Shown: positions 12,301-20,259 of the stretch, one piece after another
Position numbering within the stretch: position 1 is the first letter of the stretch
Layout of the letters: each line of letters starts with the position of its first letter
Assembly: GCA_003184365.1 (NCBI GenBank)
Contig: NKYR01000004.1
Location: forward strand, 124,001-188,000
Direction: 5' to 3'
DNA length: 64,000 bases
Source: Evernia prunastri
Lineage: Eukaryota > Ascomycota > Lecanoromycetes > Lecanorales > Parmeliaceae
Translations under genes and position numbers: made by a program
The notes under the pieces: model-generated
The model's input: only the letters and a program-made list of their open reading frames with translations
Databases searched by the model: none
Told to the model about the DNA's origin: nothing

Positions 12301-12322
12301 GCATGGCCATGACCGACGACAT
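371..12322 (-). CDS. Hybrid highly reducing PKS-NRPS (KS-AT-DH-MT-ER0-KR-ACP-C-A-T-R*)
   Basis: Single uninterrupted exon, 3983 residues, the usual size for fungal PKS-NRPS hybrids. Domains in order: KS (TACSSS, Cys about 185), AT (GHSSGE, about 651), DH (HxxxGxxxxP about 983, with the partner Asp in HPAFLDSAFH), C-methyltransferase (EIGAGTGG, about 1430), a region without a usable ER, KR (about 2108, YHAAN active site), ACP (CDSL, about 2422), condensation domain (HHIVMDG, about 2696), adenylation domain (TSGSTGTPKG about 3165, FDMS consistent with an alpha-amino acid), thiolation domain (GGSSLL, about 3577) and a terminal reductase-like domain (TGATSFLG about 3665, FTASK about 3814). All elongation sites look intact. 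In the last domain the SDR Tyr is Phe and the GxxGxxG loop has Ser, as expected for a redox-dead Dieckmann cyclase that releases a tetramic acid. It probably builds a methylated, reduced polyketide amide with the adjacent trans-ER. The amino acid used cannot be told. Start is the first ATG of the frame, just upstream of the KS. Confidence 0.95.
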   Translation of the reverse strand: MSSVMAMRDVKEPIAIVGSACRLPGGSSSPSKLWALLSEPRDVLSDFPSDRLNLSRFHSINGEHHGSTDVENKSYLLTEDPRFFDAAFFNINPLEADSMDPQQRLLLETVYEAIESAGCTLAEIQGSQTSVFVGSMTADYTDIQMRDTETMPRYSVTGTARSLLSNRVSYFFDLKGESMTIDTACSSSLVALHQAVQSLRSGHCTTSIVAGVNLILDSGMFIGESSLHMLSSDARSRMWDKSANGYARGEGLAAVYLKTLSQALKDGDHIECIVRETSINSDGRTKGITMPSAAAQAALIRQTYWNAGLDPLVDRCQYFECHGTGTSAGDPQEAQAIQEAFFPTKTASNETKLYLGSIKTVIGHTEGCAGLAGVLKASLAIKHRAIPPNMHFDELNPAITPYYDHLQVATSLTPWPTLAGTPFRASVNSFGFGGTNAHAILESFDPETIQDTQKGHSEKLAPEECFVGPLIFSAKTNNSLSILVREYMTYIKSHPTLCLNDPTWTVQTKRTLHPIKAFFSGATRQRLLAFMDKQVEMAEAGAEIGVQGHPINVNEVPGTLGIFTGQGAQWAGMAKQLILGCRLFRQSIEKCEQSLASLPDAPTWSLAQELLADEGSSRVSEAAIAQPLCTAIQVAMVDLANAAGIKLDAVVGHSSGEIAATYAAGIISSGDAIRIAYYRGYHAKLAQGGGGKPGAMMAVGLTFDSAMALCAKSTFLGRMRVAASNSPPIVTLSGDVDAIQEAKRIFDVEKTFARLLSVDTAYHSHHMLPCSEPYLESLKACDIKVNPPRSDCIWISSVRGDVELLEGDLQTLKDQYWVDNMVQPVLFSQAVECALWNGGPFDMAVELGPHPALKGPAVQTIKSATGISPPYAGFMRRGDDAIEAFSGAVGYVWSYLGSEMISFEGYRKAFQEPYPPEPKMLKDLPLYAWDHDKPYWRESRISRDFRLRRDRPHELLGRRVSDDSEDEMRWRNVLRLSELPWLRGHEFQGQVLFPGAGYVAMAMEASKRIAGDHSVKLVEIQDLSLLRALVVGESQAGVETVFSVKIIDTEMCMDGGSLIQTEFACHACSDEANGSLEKRCAGRLSVHLGQPSEDELPPRRLERSNGTPIDMHRFFSSLVDVGLNYQGLFKGLKSANRKMGHATGSALWSEAEIGQQHILHPAFLDSAFHAVFAAFSSPASGALWTPYLPVKIRRLVMNPNVQYHKQSQEVGFDVDAFITKSSSTTIEGDVHLYSPQGSTGIQIEGLILKSFSEPQASNDRLLFAETRWNVDTLSGFTRTLEEQQNVEEFDLVDAIERTALHYFQEALGSFKSDEIPQLEWYHQRMFEAVSAMLTQVRKGEHPVVKKEWLEDSPEKILTLKRNFPGQVDLEIMNAIGQNLVPVLRGETQLLEVMLENDMLNRFYMEGRGFRYLNKCIARVAEQITSKHPHVKILEIGAGTGGTTKSLLDMVGDAYSAYTYTDVSSGFFEKAAKKFANARSKFTFKVLDIEKDIAEQGFEEHSYDIIVASNVLHATRSLFETLQRTRALLKPGGYLILVEVTGDLLRMPFLMGGLPGWWLGADEGRRLSPGVSPVKWDELLRGTGFSGVDNIVHDMPDSVRHSCSVIVSQAVDEKFNLLRDPLSSIEMIPKEESVLIIGGKTLPVVRKIRDIEKRLYAWKDRITLLSSIDDLKERHLTPNPSIICLTELDKPLFSESMTPVRIATLQDLFSQGTNVLWITAGRLSENPLANMTVGVGRALRTELPHINLQFMDVGSTVALDPRIVVESLLRLTLAMSHEYLDYYALWTTEPEVVLDGEAMLIPRIMMDKTRNDRFNANRRLITNEISSDNASVELVSSGGSNTLRLSSKTRAAPTSEYQSIQVKYSIALPFKDEMPSFLCLGTIHGTEQLAFAISQDCSSSVNVPSKDIFVSSRTDFHSAGSLIAVASQLTLEALLSVAPTSGTVLFYEPEEVFVEAIMHSTQWKGRKMVFASTRQGKLPDRWISIHPQSSKRTIERSLPNDVACVLDFSKNSHDKVKAYLSQLSSVHTFETSLLKQKPRASILAKAVEDAILYERSVTRPILQNIIPIQDLVGTSPYSYGAYPAVIDWSSSKSLVVAIGPLNPSGIFDPTKTYFLVGLTGELGRSLCRWMVSNNARYIALGSRNADLDSLWLEEMHALGATIKVYKMDVSDRDAVRSVHAAISDDLPPIAGVCNAAMVLSDKLFVDMNADTMNKVLKPKVDGTKHLDELFNEPSLDFFITFSSLASVIGNGGQSNYHAANLFMACLATQRRSKGLAASVINIGMVVDVGYVARTGRSIEDHLRKLFYMPLSESDVHHLFAEAVLASPADSNRGYDIIMGIEPFINTADAKIRPPWFSNPQFAHFLREDDGSKEQQQASSSPMHIKQQLKTAKSEEAASALLQAAFSSKLETMMQLAPGSVDVKVSLLDIGCDSLLAVEIRTWFLKEVHVDIPVLKVLSGDSVAEICGDAARKYFTLKSSETQETSIHVSLPVDSALENNTAVGNKQSSSQVPRSAHADDVDSSHTSDSGQDPSSANTSFPPSPSGRAKSESPSGLELDVQPQDFTRFKRVEKMSYAQSRLWFLRKYLKDRTAYNITVSYNIQGHLQVPRFKRALENVVSHHESLQTCFFAKPESGELMQGVLTAPSYSFNHHHSLDEVDVKREFEKFQNTEWSLEQGQTFGAASISQSSSQHTIIFGYHHIVMDGVSWGLFLRDLNLAYRMMPLKALTKQYSDFAVQQIRSIESGDFEDQVSFWEREHSQLVPTLPLLPFSRIKGRYATDNYDGHTARKEIGDDLVAKIKGATQTLRVTPFHFHLTVIQVLLANLLDIDDLCIGITDANRADESFSDTVGFFLNLLPLRFRVDKKSQFSDMVKQTSKTIYSTLSNSQVPFDLILDRLNVPRSSSHSPLFQIAVNYRMGDLMQTPLGDLQLKLATVVDAKSPYDLVFNITQNSGGLCLLEITCRDSLYDSQSSDLLMGMYLRLLDELAMEPALQIQECSLYDTTDAKYAINLGRGRRIDYGWPDTLIERFGTIQQQHGDDIAVRDSLGQSTYAQLAKQAHGIAAAIIDRGMTMESRIAVLCHPSIDSIACMLAILQTGCVYVPLDLSLPRSRHAVIVADCKPSLILCGHSTLDSASELADSKIGIVDVSGIAGSDDKRIMNLAKPSSPAFLLYTSGSTGTPKGILLSHDGFINYVASKTEKLGLGKEVVLQQSSSGFDMSIAQMFIALGNGGTLIVAPQSARGDPVAITKLMLKEKVTFTIATPSEYLMLLRYGNDSLQQFSTWQNACLGGEAVTEQVKREFSLLSSSEVILTDCYGPTEISACTTLETVSLEPNKDHNGIAYGSVGKAIPNSSIYILDSKNNPLPIGFPGEICIGGVGVALGYFGRPELNQTKFLPDLFATAEDVAKGWTTMYKTGDKGRLAEDGSLIFMGRKDHDTQVKLRGLRIELEEIANTLLESSQGFLSNAVVSVRGDPEFLVAHVVFAPGKSLSDAETQLLGKNLPLPQYMHPAMTIPLERLPTNSNGKIDRRAISVLPLPVRKFDPQSQPQKLLTLAEGQLKIVWENVLQTALTLPLTPASDFFMAGGSSLLLVKVQAAIKESFSVAISIKDLYQSSTLGSMAARITAKKAQQPQEELIDWDIETAVPDSMCIDERHVQSERQTKGHDREILLTGATSFLGAAVLTSLLEDQRVCRVHCIAISADSEKSLPISEKIKVYPGSLLNPTLGLSKSECSVIGSSIDLILHAGAAGHCLNNYSSLRVPNLHSTRFLASLANTRRIPLHFLSSSRVTLLSGSNALPPVSVLSHPPARDGSEGFTASKWASECFLENLAKQSGLPVCVHRPCAVVGESAPSEDALNALLRYSILIRAVPRFENFEGFFDFNDVSGVAAELASNVMEIHQCRMTGDNGSSMRFKHYSGGVKTPVSDFKLRMEQIHGCQFAEVKMSEWTERARGYGIEDLIISYLEAIVSRGETISFPYLGEVET

Positions 12323-13389
12323 AGCGAGGGGATAAGATGTCTTTACAAGAAGAGTAGTAGTGTTCGTTGACAGCTCTGAGAAGTAAACAGTCTACTGTTG
12401 AAGCCTTGCACAAGATACTCGAAGCCAGTACACAAACAGCAGGGAAATAGATAATCGGCAAGATCCAAGCGAAGATGCATACGAGTACTGACAAGTTTTA
12501 ACGCCATACTCTGTCACCGCCGTGTTCAGAAGTTGCTGTCAAGGTTATCAGCCTCCTACGTCGACGGCCGTATACCAGTCAGCACGTAGAAAACATGTGC
12601 GGCGGCAGGCATTCAGGATGATCATTGCCGCGTCAGCTTTGTCACGTTCCATTGGTTGCTACCAAGTGCCATGGAATAAAGATTGATATGGGTGTCGTAT
12701 ATCGGTGTGGAGATCGAGATGATGATTCACCTAAGCACAGACAAGGTGCATATAATTTGCCATCGCTGGTAAGTGTCATCCTGCGGGTTGTTCTGGTGGT
12801 TCACACTGCGGTGATGGTGGCGAGACTTCATGCAAGGAATCATTTATATTAGCTGACAAACTCAGCCCAGACCGTGCGTTTGATTCCAGTGGACAGGGAT
12901 CCCCTCATAGAGAGCTATAACAATCACCAGAAATGCGTGTCGACACGTTTCGGCAAATGCATGGACAATTAGGCCACAACGAAGCCTATCGAATGCAATA
13001 TTTACGCGAGGTGTGGAGGCTATTGAAGCACTGGACGGACCCCGGTGTGATAGATGTGACTCTATAAGAATGGCGGCCACGATCAACAGGGATCCAAGGC
13101 CTAAGAAAACCGTACCTGGAGCACGGATGACTCTGACACTCATGGCACTCGCTTGGTCGAGACTCGGTGTAGTCGCAAGGCTAAGAATAATCTAACCAAG
13201 AGGTTCGGCTTATTTTAATTCTCACGTAAGTATTTAATGCTCCGGAATATGACCAACTGTCGGTGAAGGTGCAGCCTTGTAGGTGACTTGCCAAGCGTGA
13301 TAGCCTCTAACTTCCTAGATAAACAATTCGAGAACTCGTCATAGATTACTGCTAGGACGCAGACCTACCTAGTTGAGGTTCCGTTCGTT
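12323..13389. promoter_or_regulatory. Shared divergent promoter region of PKS-NRPS and trans-ER
   Basis: About 1.07 kb separates the two divergently transcribed start codons, an arrangement that allows joint regulation of synthase and trans-ER. No convincing ORF is present; the short frames here lack motifs. TATA-like AT runs occur (for example near 12745) but no specific regulator site could be assigned. Confidence 0.55.
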
Positions 13390-14552
13390 ATGTCTACAAT
13401 ACCCACAGCGCAAAGAGCGCTCAAGGTTCGCGGACCAGGCAAGGTTGAGCTCGCATATGCCTCTGCGATTCCTCAACCAAGAGATGATGAGGTCCTGGTT
13501 CGAATTATCTGTGTTGCAGTCAATCCGGTTGATGGAAAGTCCACGGATTTGTCTCCCAGCCGGGGAGCAACTGTTGGATGTGACTTCTCCGGACAGTTGG
13601 TCACAATCGGTCGTTCAGTGAAGCAAATTCTAACAATCGGCGATCCCGTGTGCGGTTGCGTGTTCGGCAACAATCCAGATAAACTTGAAAATGGAGCTTT
13701 TGCAGAGTATGTCGCCGTTCCAGGAGACCTTGTTCTCAAGATTCCGCCGGGAATGTCCTATGACACAGCCGCAACGCTCGGGGTCGGTATGGCGACAACA
13801 GGAATGGCATTATATCGCAATATGAGACTGCCTCTCCCTGGCTCAGAATCTGGGAAGACAGACTTTGTCCTGGTTTATGGAGGAGGGACCGCGACCGGGA
13901 CGCTCGCGATACAGATGCTCCGCATGTAAGTAGTGAACATTGCATTGGCAGCAGCCTACCAGAAAGTGCTGATTCTTTGTTGATTTGCAGGTCTGGCATG
14001 AAGCCAATAACCACATGCTCGCCACGAAGCTTCGGTTTGGTGAAGTCGTTGGGTGCTGTTGAAGCGTTCGACTACCATTCCCCAAGCTGCGGGACGGACA
14101 TGCGAGAATACACTAAAGACACGCTGAAATACGCCTTGGATTGTATCACTGAGACAGGATCTATGAAAGTTTGCTACACGGCGATCGGAACAAAGGGCGG
14201 CCAGTACGTGGCGCTCGACCCATTTCCAATTCGTGGTCATACACGTCGAAGCGTGAAACCGAATTGGATCATTGCCTTCACGATTTTTAACAAGCCAATC
14301 AACTGGCAGAGGCCATTTCAGAGGGATCCTAGGCCAAGAGATCGCGAGTTCGGGGAAGCCTGGTTTCGGATAGCGCAGACATTGCTGGACGCTGAGGCGA
14401 TCAGGGCACATCCGTTTGAGAAAAGGGAAGAGGGTCTGGCTGGAGTAATCGCTGGGATTGATCGTGTACGGAAAGGTCTGATATCGGGAGTAAAGCTGGT
14501 GTATGACGTCTCAAAGGAGGATGAACGTTTACTCGACACGCATGACACGTAG
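13390..14552 (+). CDS. Trans-acting enoyl reductase (MDR family, LovC/TenC type)
   Basis: Two exons, 13390-13925 and 13991-14552, joined across a 65-nt intron (GTAAGT...TTTGCAG). Splicing within an ATG codon gives 365 residues, the normal length for these stand-alone reductases. The N-terminal GroES-like half has DEVLVRI and NPVDGK; the Rossmann half has the NADPH loop [12 protein letters not shown] at about residues 165-176. There is no zinc-ligand set, as expected for the quinone-oxidoreductase branch. In fungal PKS-NRPS pathways such proteins dock on the megasynthase and reduce enoyl-ACP intermediates because the cis ER is dead. The neighbouring PKS lacks a working ER, so the pairing is strong. 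It is divergent from the PKS and followed at about 0.9 kb by a P450 on the same strand. Intron boundaries are inferred from frame and splice signals. Confidence 0.92.
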
Positions 14553-15483
14553 GAGATGCGCTCGCTTAAAATTGACGATCTCGGCGAAGACTATTCTGCT
14601 TTAGTACTAGTTAGTTGTACAGATCCAGCGCCCCCTCGGCACAAGCCGCTAAGGGGATGTGGAAGAAAATCAGCTTCTCCATAGCTTCACGACCACAATA
14701 TTTTCGAACATACACTTGCATTATTATAGAATGCCATCATTTGAAAGATTATCGGACTAAAGCTATCTGAATAGAGTCCTTGATGAAGGAATCCCTCGAC
14801 AAGAAAATAAACACGTCCTAAGCTCTAACATGTTGATTCCGACCATCCCAATACACATCTGAAACATTTGTATGTGCTTACAATGTACTTCCTCCATGGA
14901 ATATCCGCGGAACCTCCGTGAAGCCGCCACGTGATGTTTTATGCAGTGAGAGATTGGAAAACGGGATCCTTGATGATGACTGCAGCGGAGCTCCCCGTAT
15001 GGCGGAGAATTGTTTCTCATCTTTTACTGTTTGAATCACGAGAGTCCAGCCACCAATCGAGGGTTTTGCGAAGCGAGAAACTCCACCCGAAACAGGAGCG
15101 CAAGTGGTCAGATCCTTGTTTCGACCATGCGCGTGGCCAAATGCTCCTGGCATTTCCCTTGATGAGGGGTTTAATATACAATCAAGAGCGGTCAACATTC
15201 AGCTGTCTCGTTTTCTAACGGCGCAGCGCCACGGATACCGCAAGAATTCCCGAGGTGACCCTGCGAGAATCATCATCCTGGGCACGGGATCAGGGGTAAG
15301 CAGTTGCACATCTCGATCATGATAGTCTTTGCTCAAAGCAATGAGCAAGGCTCCGCGTCCGATGCGGTCAGCTGATGATATTTCCTCAACGCCTCTATCC
15401 TCCGCAGATTACCAAGTCTCTCTTTGAAAAGCAGTGAAAGATTTCTTTGTGGGCAGGGGCTGTTCTGATCACTAGTAGCCATC
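14553..15483. other. Intergenic between trans-ER and P450
   Basis: About 930 bp with terminator and promoter sequence for the flanking plus-strand genes. Several short frames exist on both strands (for example 14878-15198 minus) but none has a motif or looks like coding sequence. No RNA gene was recognised. Confidence 0.5.
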
Positions 15484-17497
15484 ATGAATCACATTGAGGA
15501 GACTGAGACAGTTCTTGCGTCTTTGTGGCTCCGTTTTCAACATGCTGAGACATTAGCCCTGGCGATATATGCGGGATTGGCACTACTGTTGATTACCTCC
15601 GTGATTCGATTCAACAAACCGTCCAGTGTGGGTCATATTCACATGTAGACTCTCTTGTTGCTCGTTGGCTTTGCCAGTTCTGACTGTGTGTCAAAGAATG
15701 GGCATTACTTCAAGAATGAAGCAGGAGAACCCATCAAAGAGCTGGGAAGAGACACGCGTTTCGCGAGATTTTTGAATGGGTATACAACCCCAACACCGGC
15801 AGTACTAGATGAGACTGATTTTAATGCAGCGGAGAGCTATCTCGAGAAGGCAAAAACTTGGCTGGGAATGAACCCTACATAATCCGCAATGGGAATATTC
15901 GAGAGCTTGTAATAAGTTCACCTGACCAGCTTCAGAGTTTCCTCTGCAAGGATGCTCATGGTGAGGAATCCAAAGAGCCTTTTTCCAAAACCTCGTTAAG
16001 TAATTCTCCTAGACCATTACAAACCCAAGAACATGAACCTTGGAGATTATGCTGGGAAGTGTGTCATAGTCCCTACATCCGGGCTTTCAGCTACTTGATG
16101 ATGACCTTTCCACTAGGCTCCTCGGACAGTGTGTTGCCCAACAGAGAGGTCCAAAATGGAAGATAATGAGAAGCTACTTTGACCCAGAATTCTCTTATCA
16201 ATCCAGTAGGAGCATCATCCCGACGTTCTCCGAATATATCGAGCAATGGCTTGGTAGTCTAACAAAAGGAAGCCTGACTGTACAACCAATAATGGGCGAA
16301 TCCGCACAAAATGTCATGAAAGAGTGTAAAAATCTGGCAATTCGACTAATAGCATTGACCATGTACGGAGACAGTTTCAACGAATCAGTGAGTACTCATC
16401 TTGCAACTTGGCAGACATAAGTGTGGAAGTTCAATGATAGTGATGAAGAACAGATCTTTTCAAAACTTGTAGAACTCAGCGAGCTGCACCAGAAGATCGT
16501 GGGCAACGCAATCTTTGGGAAAAAGCTGACGTCCAGGTGGTACAATATGCTTCCAACTGCAGAGAAGCGTTTGATGGAAAAATTCCACGTAGAGTGGGAA
16601 GAATTCAATAATTCTCTCCTACAGACTACGCGACAGGTTGGAATACCTATCCATCCAAAATAATTGAGAATAAAAGAGGAAAGGAACAGGCTTTCCAATT
16701 CGCTGATCACATCGCAGCAAAACGTTCGCTGTCCCGCTGAACACATCTTCCGAGGTGTCGAAGACGGTGCCATGACAAGAATCGAGGTGGGTAAGCAGCA
16801 TCTCGCCTTTCCCAAGTCTCCAATATACTTATCGCATTGTAGTTTCTCCAAACACTGGATGAGATACTCTTCACCAATATCGACATCACCGGCTCCGTCC
16901 TTGCTTTCATATTCATCAACATAGCACCGAACCTGCCTTTCCAAGAAGCACTACGAGCCGAGATCCAAGCGCGCAAGAGTCAAGCTTCCTACAGCGTGGC
17001 CGACTACGTCGCCCAGCAGGACTCCCTATTACACTGCGTGACTCTGGAGTCGCTCCGCATCAGCCCCGCGCTACGTAAGTACTGACATTCCCCCAAATTT
17101 CAAGGATCGGCTGATGCGGCGGTGGTCAGCGTTTTCGCCCGCCGAGTGTACCGCGGTGGAGAAAAGCATTGGCGGGTACCGCATCCCTGCCGGGACCCCC
17201 ACGGTGATCGACGTGCGGCGGCTCAATACCAATCCGGATGTGTGGGGCCCCGATCGCGAGGCTTTCCGCCCTGAGCGCTTCCTGGACTTGTCCCCGGCGC
17301 GCTATCGTTATGCTCTGCTGCGTTTCGGAATCGGACCGGGCAAGTGCATGGGTAAGAACATGGCGGACGTTCTACTCAAGATGACCACTATTGCGGTGGT
17401 GGAACGCTATGTCTTGAGCCCGTGCGAAGACAAGGAGGTGCGGAAAGAGGTTTCTGCAGGACTTCCGAGTAGCGAGATTCTGTTCACTCCAGTATGA
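15484..17497 (+). CDS. Cytochrome P450 monooxygenase, nine exons
   Basis: No long open frame is present, but splicing gives one 529-residue protein, a normal P450 length. Proposed exons: 15484-15627, 15697-15779, 15830-15960, 16013-16058, 16117-16387, 16430-16636, 16679-16786, 16843-17074, 17130-17497. Phases agree throughout. The N terminus has a membrane anchor (about residues 22-39). Later come the I-helix region (FTNIDITGS), the K-helix ExxR (ESLR), the PERF motif (FRPERF) and the heme loop FGIGPGKCMG with the Cys thiolate ligand. It is probably an ER-bound tailoring oxidase of the PKS-NRPS product. In related clusters such enzymes do ring expansion to 2-pyridones, N-hydroxylation or chain oxidation; which applies here cannot be read from sequence. 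Two introns (16388-16429 and 16637-16678) are only 42 nt, each in frame and containing a stop codon, so their boundaries are the least certain. Intron 1 has a CTGAC branch point. Confidence 0.85.
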
Positions 17498-18585
17498 TTG
17501 TATTTTCGCGGGTCTGTTTGGTGGGGAATCCTGCTTGGTTTTTTCATGTGTCTGACCAACTTCGAGCACACACAGATAACAGTAAATCAAAGCTACGCAG
17601 ATCTTGCAAACCTAGACATTCAGAGACCTATCGATAAATTGATGAAGATAGTTTAGAAGGCTGGTGATGGTATGTATAAGGCGAGTCCATCGGCTGAATT
17701 AGAAGGCTGTGAAAGATTTGCACTGATAAAAATCCACACTCGACTGCTTTGATAGGTAAGGTTGTACGGAGTAAGAGATGTTCCTGCAAGCAGTGTTGCT
17801 GAGCTGAGACCGTGGATCGATCTGATATGACCGCTTGGAGTGAACTGAAAGTTAAAGCAACTTTGACACCTGCATCCGAGATACTAGAGCACCTACCATC
17901 TCCAATCTTTCCACACATTTTTTTCTTTCTTTTTTTTCTTTTGGAAAACCACTCTCCCGTACATCGCTTATATTTCGACATTGCCAAAGGCCGTGCCCGG
18001 TGAGCCTCTACGTTAACCCGCTACTTGTATTCGACAAGAAGCCGCTCTAAAGAAGTTTCTTGATGGAAAGCCTCCCCCAACCTCCCGCAAAGCTCAAGGT
18101 AGAGTGCGTGGAGCCGTTCTTTATGGAGGTGATGTTTGATAGATGCACCATGAAATGAGTGATTTTCCAGATGTTTCTAGCCAAGTATCCATTCGAATGC
18201 GCCCTGCATTATCGACAGTAACAATCTGGATTTTGGCAAGTAATGTCCTCTCCCTGACATATAATTCTACTCGCAGTGTTTCAGGTGAGTCCCAAATCAT
18301 GCAACAAAGACTTCATGGGCCAGCCAGACAGTTCAGCGAAATATTATGCCACACTCAGACATACATTTCTCGAATTGGTCTTCTTTTCGTTCGTTTAGCT
18401 GAACGTCCCTGCAGGAGACTGCGTCTTAAAGGAATCAAGTTGGCATACGCCGCCCCATCTCCATTGCATACTATCAGGCTATGAAGACAGTAGAAAGAAG
18501 AGACTGCTGCCTTCTCGTCTCATTTTCTTTTCTCCATCATCTTATATTCTACAAAGCTATCTGTATTTATTATCGATTTCAAAAC
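17498..18585. other. Intergenic, no gene seen
   Basis: About 1.1 kb with pyrimidine-rich runs near 17925-17945 and no supported gene. Short frames on both strands (17628-17987 minus, 18143-18484 plus) carry no motif. It presumably holds the P450 terminator and the promoter of the next plus-strand gene. Confidence 0.45.
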
Positions 18586-20117
18586 ATGGATCGCCATTAT
18601 TCGACGCTTGAACTTGTCAAACACGATGAGACTGCTAGAGCTCCAGAGCGTGACTGGGATGCGACAGCTTTCGAGCTCGATGCGAGCGCTTTGGCGCCTC
18701 AGGTAAGCAGGACATCTTTTACGTGTCACAAACTTACACTGACTAGAGATATAGGTTGTACCAGATACAACGCCACAAGCTCTCTACGATAATTCACCTC
18801 CTGAGGTTCACAACAGCGAGGAGTCTACCAAAGAACGCGCTCCCAGCCATCATACTTCTAAACCAGCGTTCAAATGGTCCTTGATGGCCATAGTGTTAAT
18901 GATTGCTGTGGCTATCGCCATCGGTGTCGGGATAGGGATGTGGCGTCGCCGCGAGCATGCATCGCCTGCGCTATCAACTGCGCCGCAAAACTCTGTCACC
19001 CCGTCTAGGCCACAAAATCCTGTTACATCGTCCAGACCTACCACCACGAGTGCCGCACAATACATTCTTAATGATACGTCTCTGGCAGCTTTAGTTCTTG
19101 CCTATGGAGATCGACAGTTGTTTTTCCAGGCCAATAATGGTTCAATCCGAAGTGCAGTTTTTACTGAATCGGAAAATCAATGGAACCTCAGCACTTATTT
19201 CGATCTCAGCTCGAACCCTAAAAGTCATACGCCGCTGGCGGCCACTGTCTATAATTCTGTCGAATCGATCAACGATGGGGACAGTTCATCGCTAATGACA
19301 GTCAGTCTTGAAAATCCGCAGTTGTCACACGCTGAATTTTACACAGATTGGGTTGCAATATGTTTCAGAAAACCATATTCTCGTGTCAGATACCTCGAGC
19401 CAGGGTAATTGGAGTTCAGACCCTACGCTTGGAAATTGTGGCACCGCGGTGGACACGCGCTCACTGTCATTCTGCTCCATACCTGGAACGGCATACCGCA
19501 ACAACTCTTACCCCAACTTGGCTCTTCTGTTCTATGAGAATTCAGCCGCGAAAGTATCAGTTCTGTTGCAGACTAGGAATAGTACTAGAATCGAAGCACC
19601 GTTGAATGAATGGGTCGACATCACTAGCCAAAAAAGCAGATTGTTACCGGATGTCTTCCATAACACCCCTGTTTCTCACGGTGACATTCAACAGTATAGC
19701 AATACCTTGTATGAGTCAGGAGACAACGCTACATTTAGCACGCCCTTCGCATGCGCAACAAATTTCTCCGGTGCGGACGTAACTTCGTTGTTTTACACTC
19801 CTGGCGGCTTTTTTGATCCTGATACGTCTGACGAAATTCGTATTATTCAGATTGATTATCAAAACAACCTTAGCGGCCCTGGTGAATTCTGTATGTATTG
19901 CACCTCCTCTAACCTCGAATAGTCATTTATGAGTTAACAATCTGCATCGATAGATGGCGATCAAGGAACAGACGGAAGTCTCAATTTTAGTTCGATCGGC
20001 CGGTCGGATATTGCAACCTTTGGAACTTCTTCGTACATCTGGATGAATGGAACACAGCCAGTGACAGTGCCAGTTGGAGCGCCAAAAAAATTCATTTCCT
20101 TTCGCACGGCTCGCTAG
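18586..20117 (+). CDS. Single-pass membrane protein with lectin-like (beta-propeller-like) ectodomain
   Basis: Four exons (18586-18702, 18755-19300, 19347-19890, 19954-20117) with consistent phases give 456 residues. The layout is an acidic N-terminal tail of about 70 residues, one hydrophobic segment (about residues 76-98, ending in WRRR), a Ser/Thr/Pro-rich linker, then an extracellular domain with many NxS/T sites. Repeats such as YGDRQLFFQANNGSIR followed by a Trp-containing strand (ESENQWNLS) resemble fungal fucose-specific lectin propellers, but this is a by-eye likeness only. The Arg cluster after the membrane segment would normally favour a cytoplasmic C side, so topology needs care. 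It lies on the plus strand just after the P450 and could be a cluster-associated or merely neighbouring gene. The stop codon is only 24 bp before the transposon target duplication. Confidence 0.7.
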
Positions 20118-20144
20118 TGTGACATACCAATCGACGACATATAG

Positions 20145-20170
20145 CCCACGGATTGGCAGGGCACAAAATT
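20145..20170 (+). repeat. Left terminal inverted repeat of the piggyBac-like element
   Basis: CCCACGGATTGGC followed by GGGCACAAAAT, matched in inverse orientation at the right end (23382-23411) with a few extra bases between the two blocks there. Confidence 0.8.
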
Positions 20171-20259
20171 CAGGGGTTCAGCCTTACAGCCCCACTACCA
20201 AAAACCATCAAAACAACGCGTCTTCCAAATAGCCAAATAACACTATTTAATAACACTAC

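Noticed and set aside
14878..15198. Minus-strand frame of 106 codons between trans-ER and P450.
   Set aside because: No motif, no start context of note, and composition like intergenic DNA.
15655..16944. P450 region read as a broken pseudogene because of short frames and stops.
   Set aside because: All stops fall in segments with splice signals, and phases agree for nine exons, giving a full-length protein.
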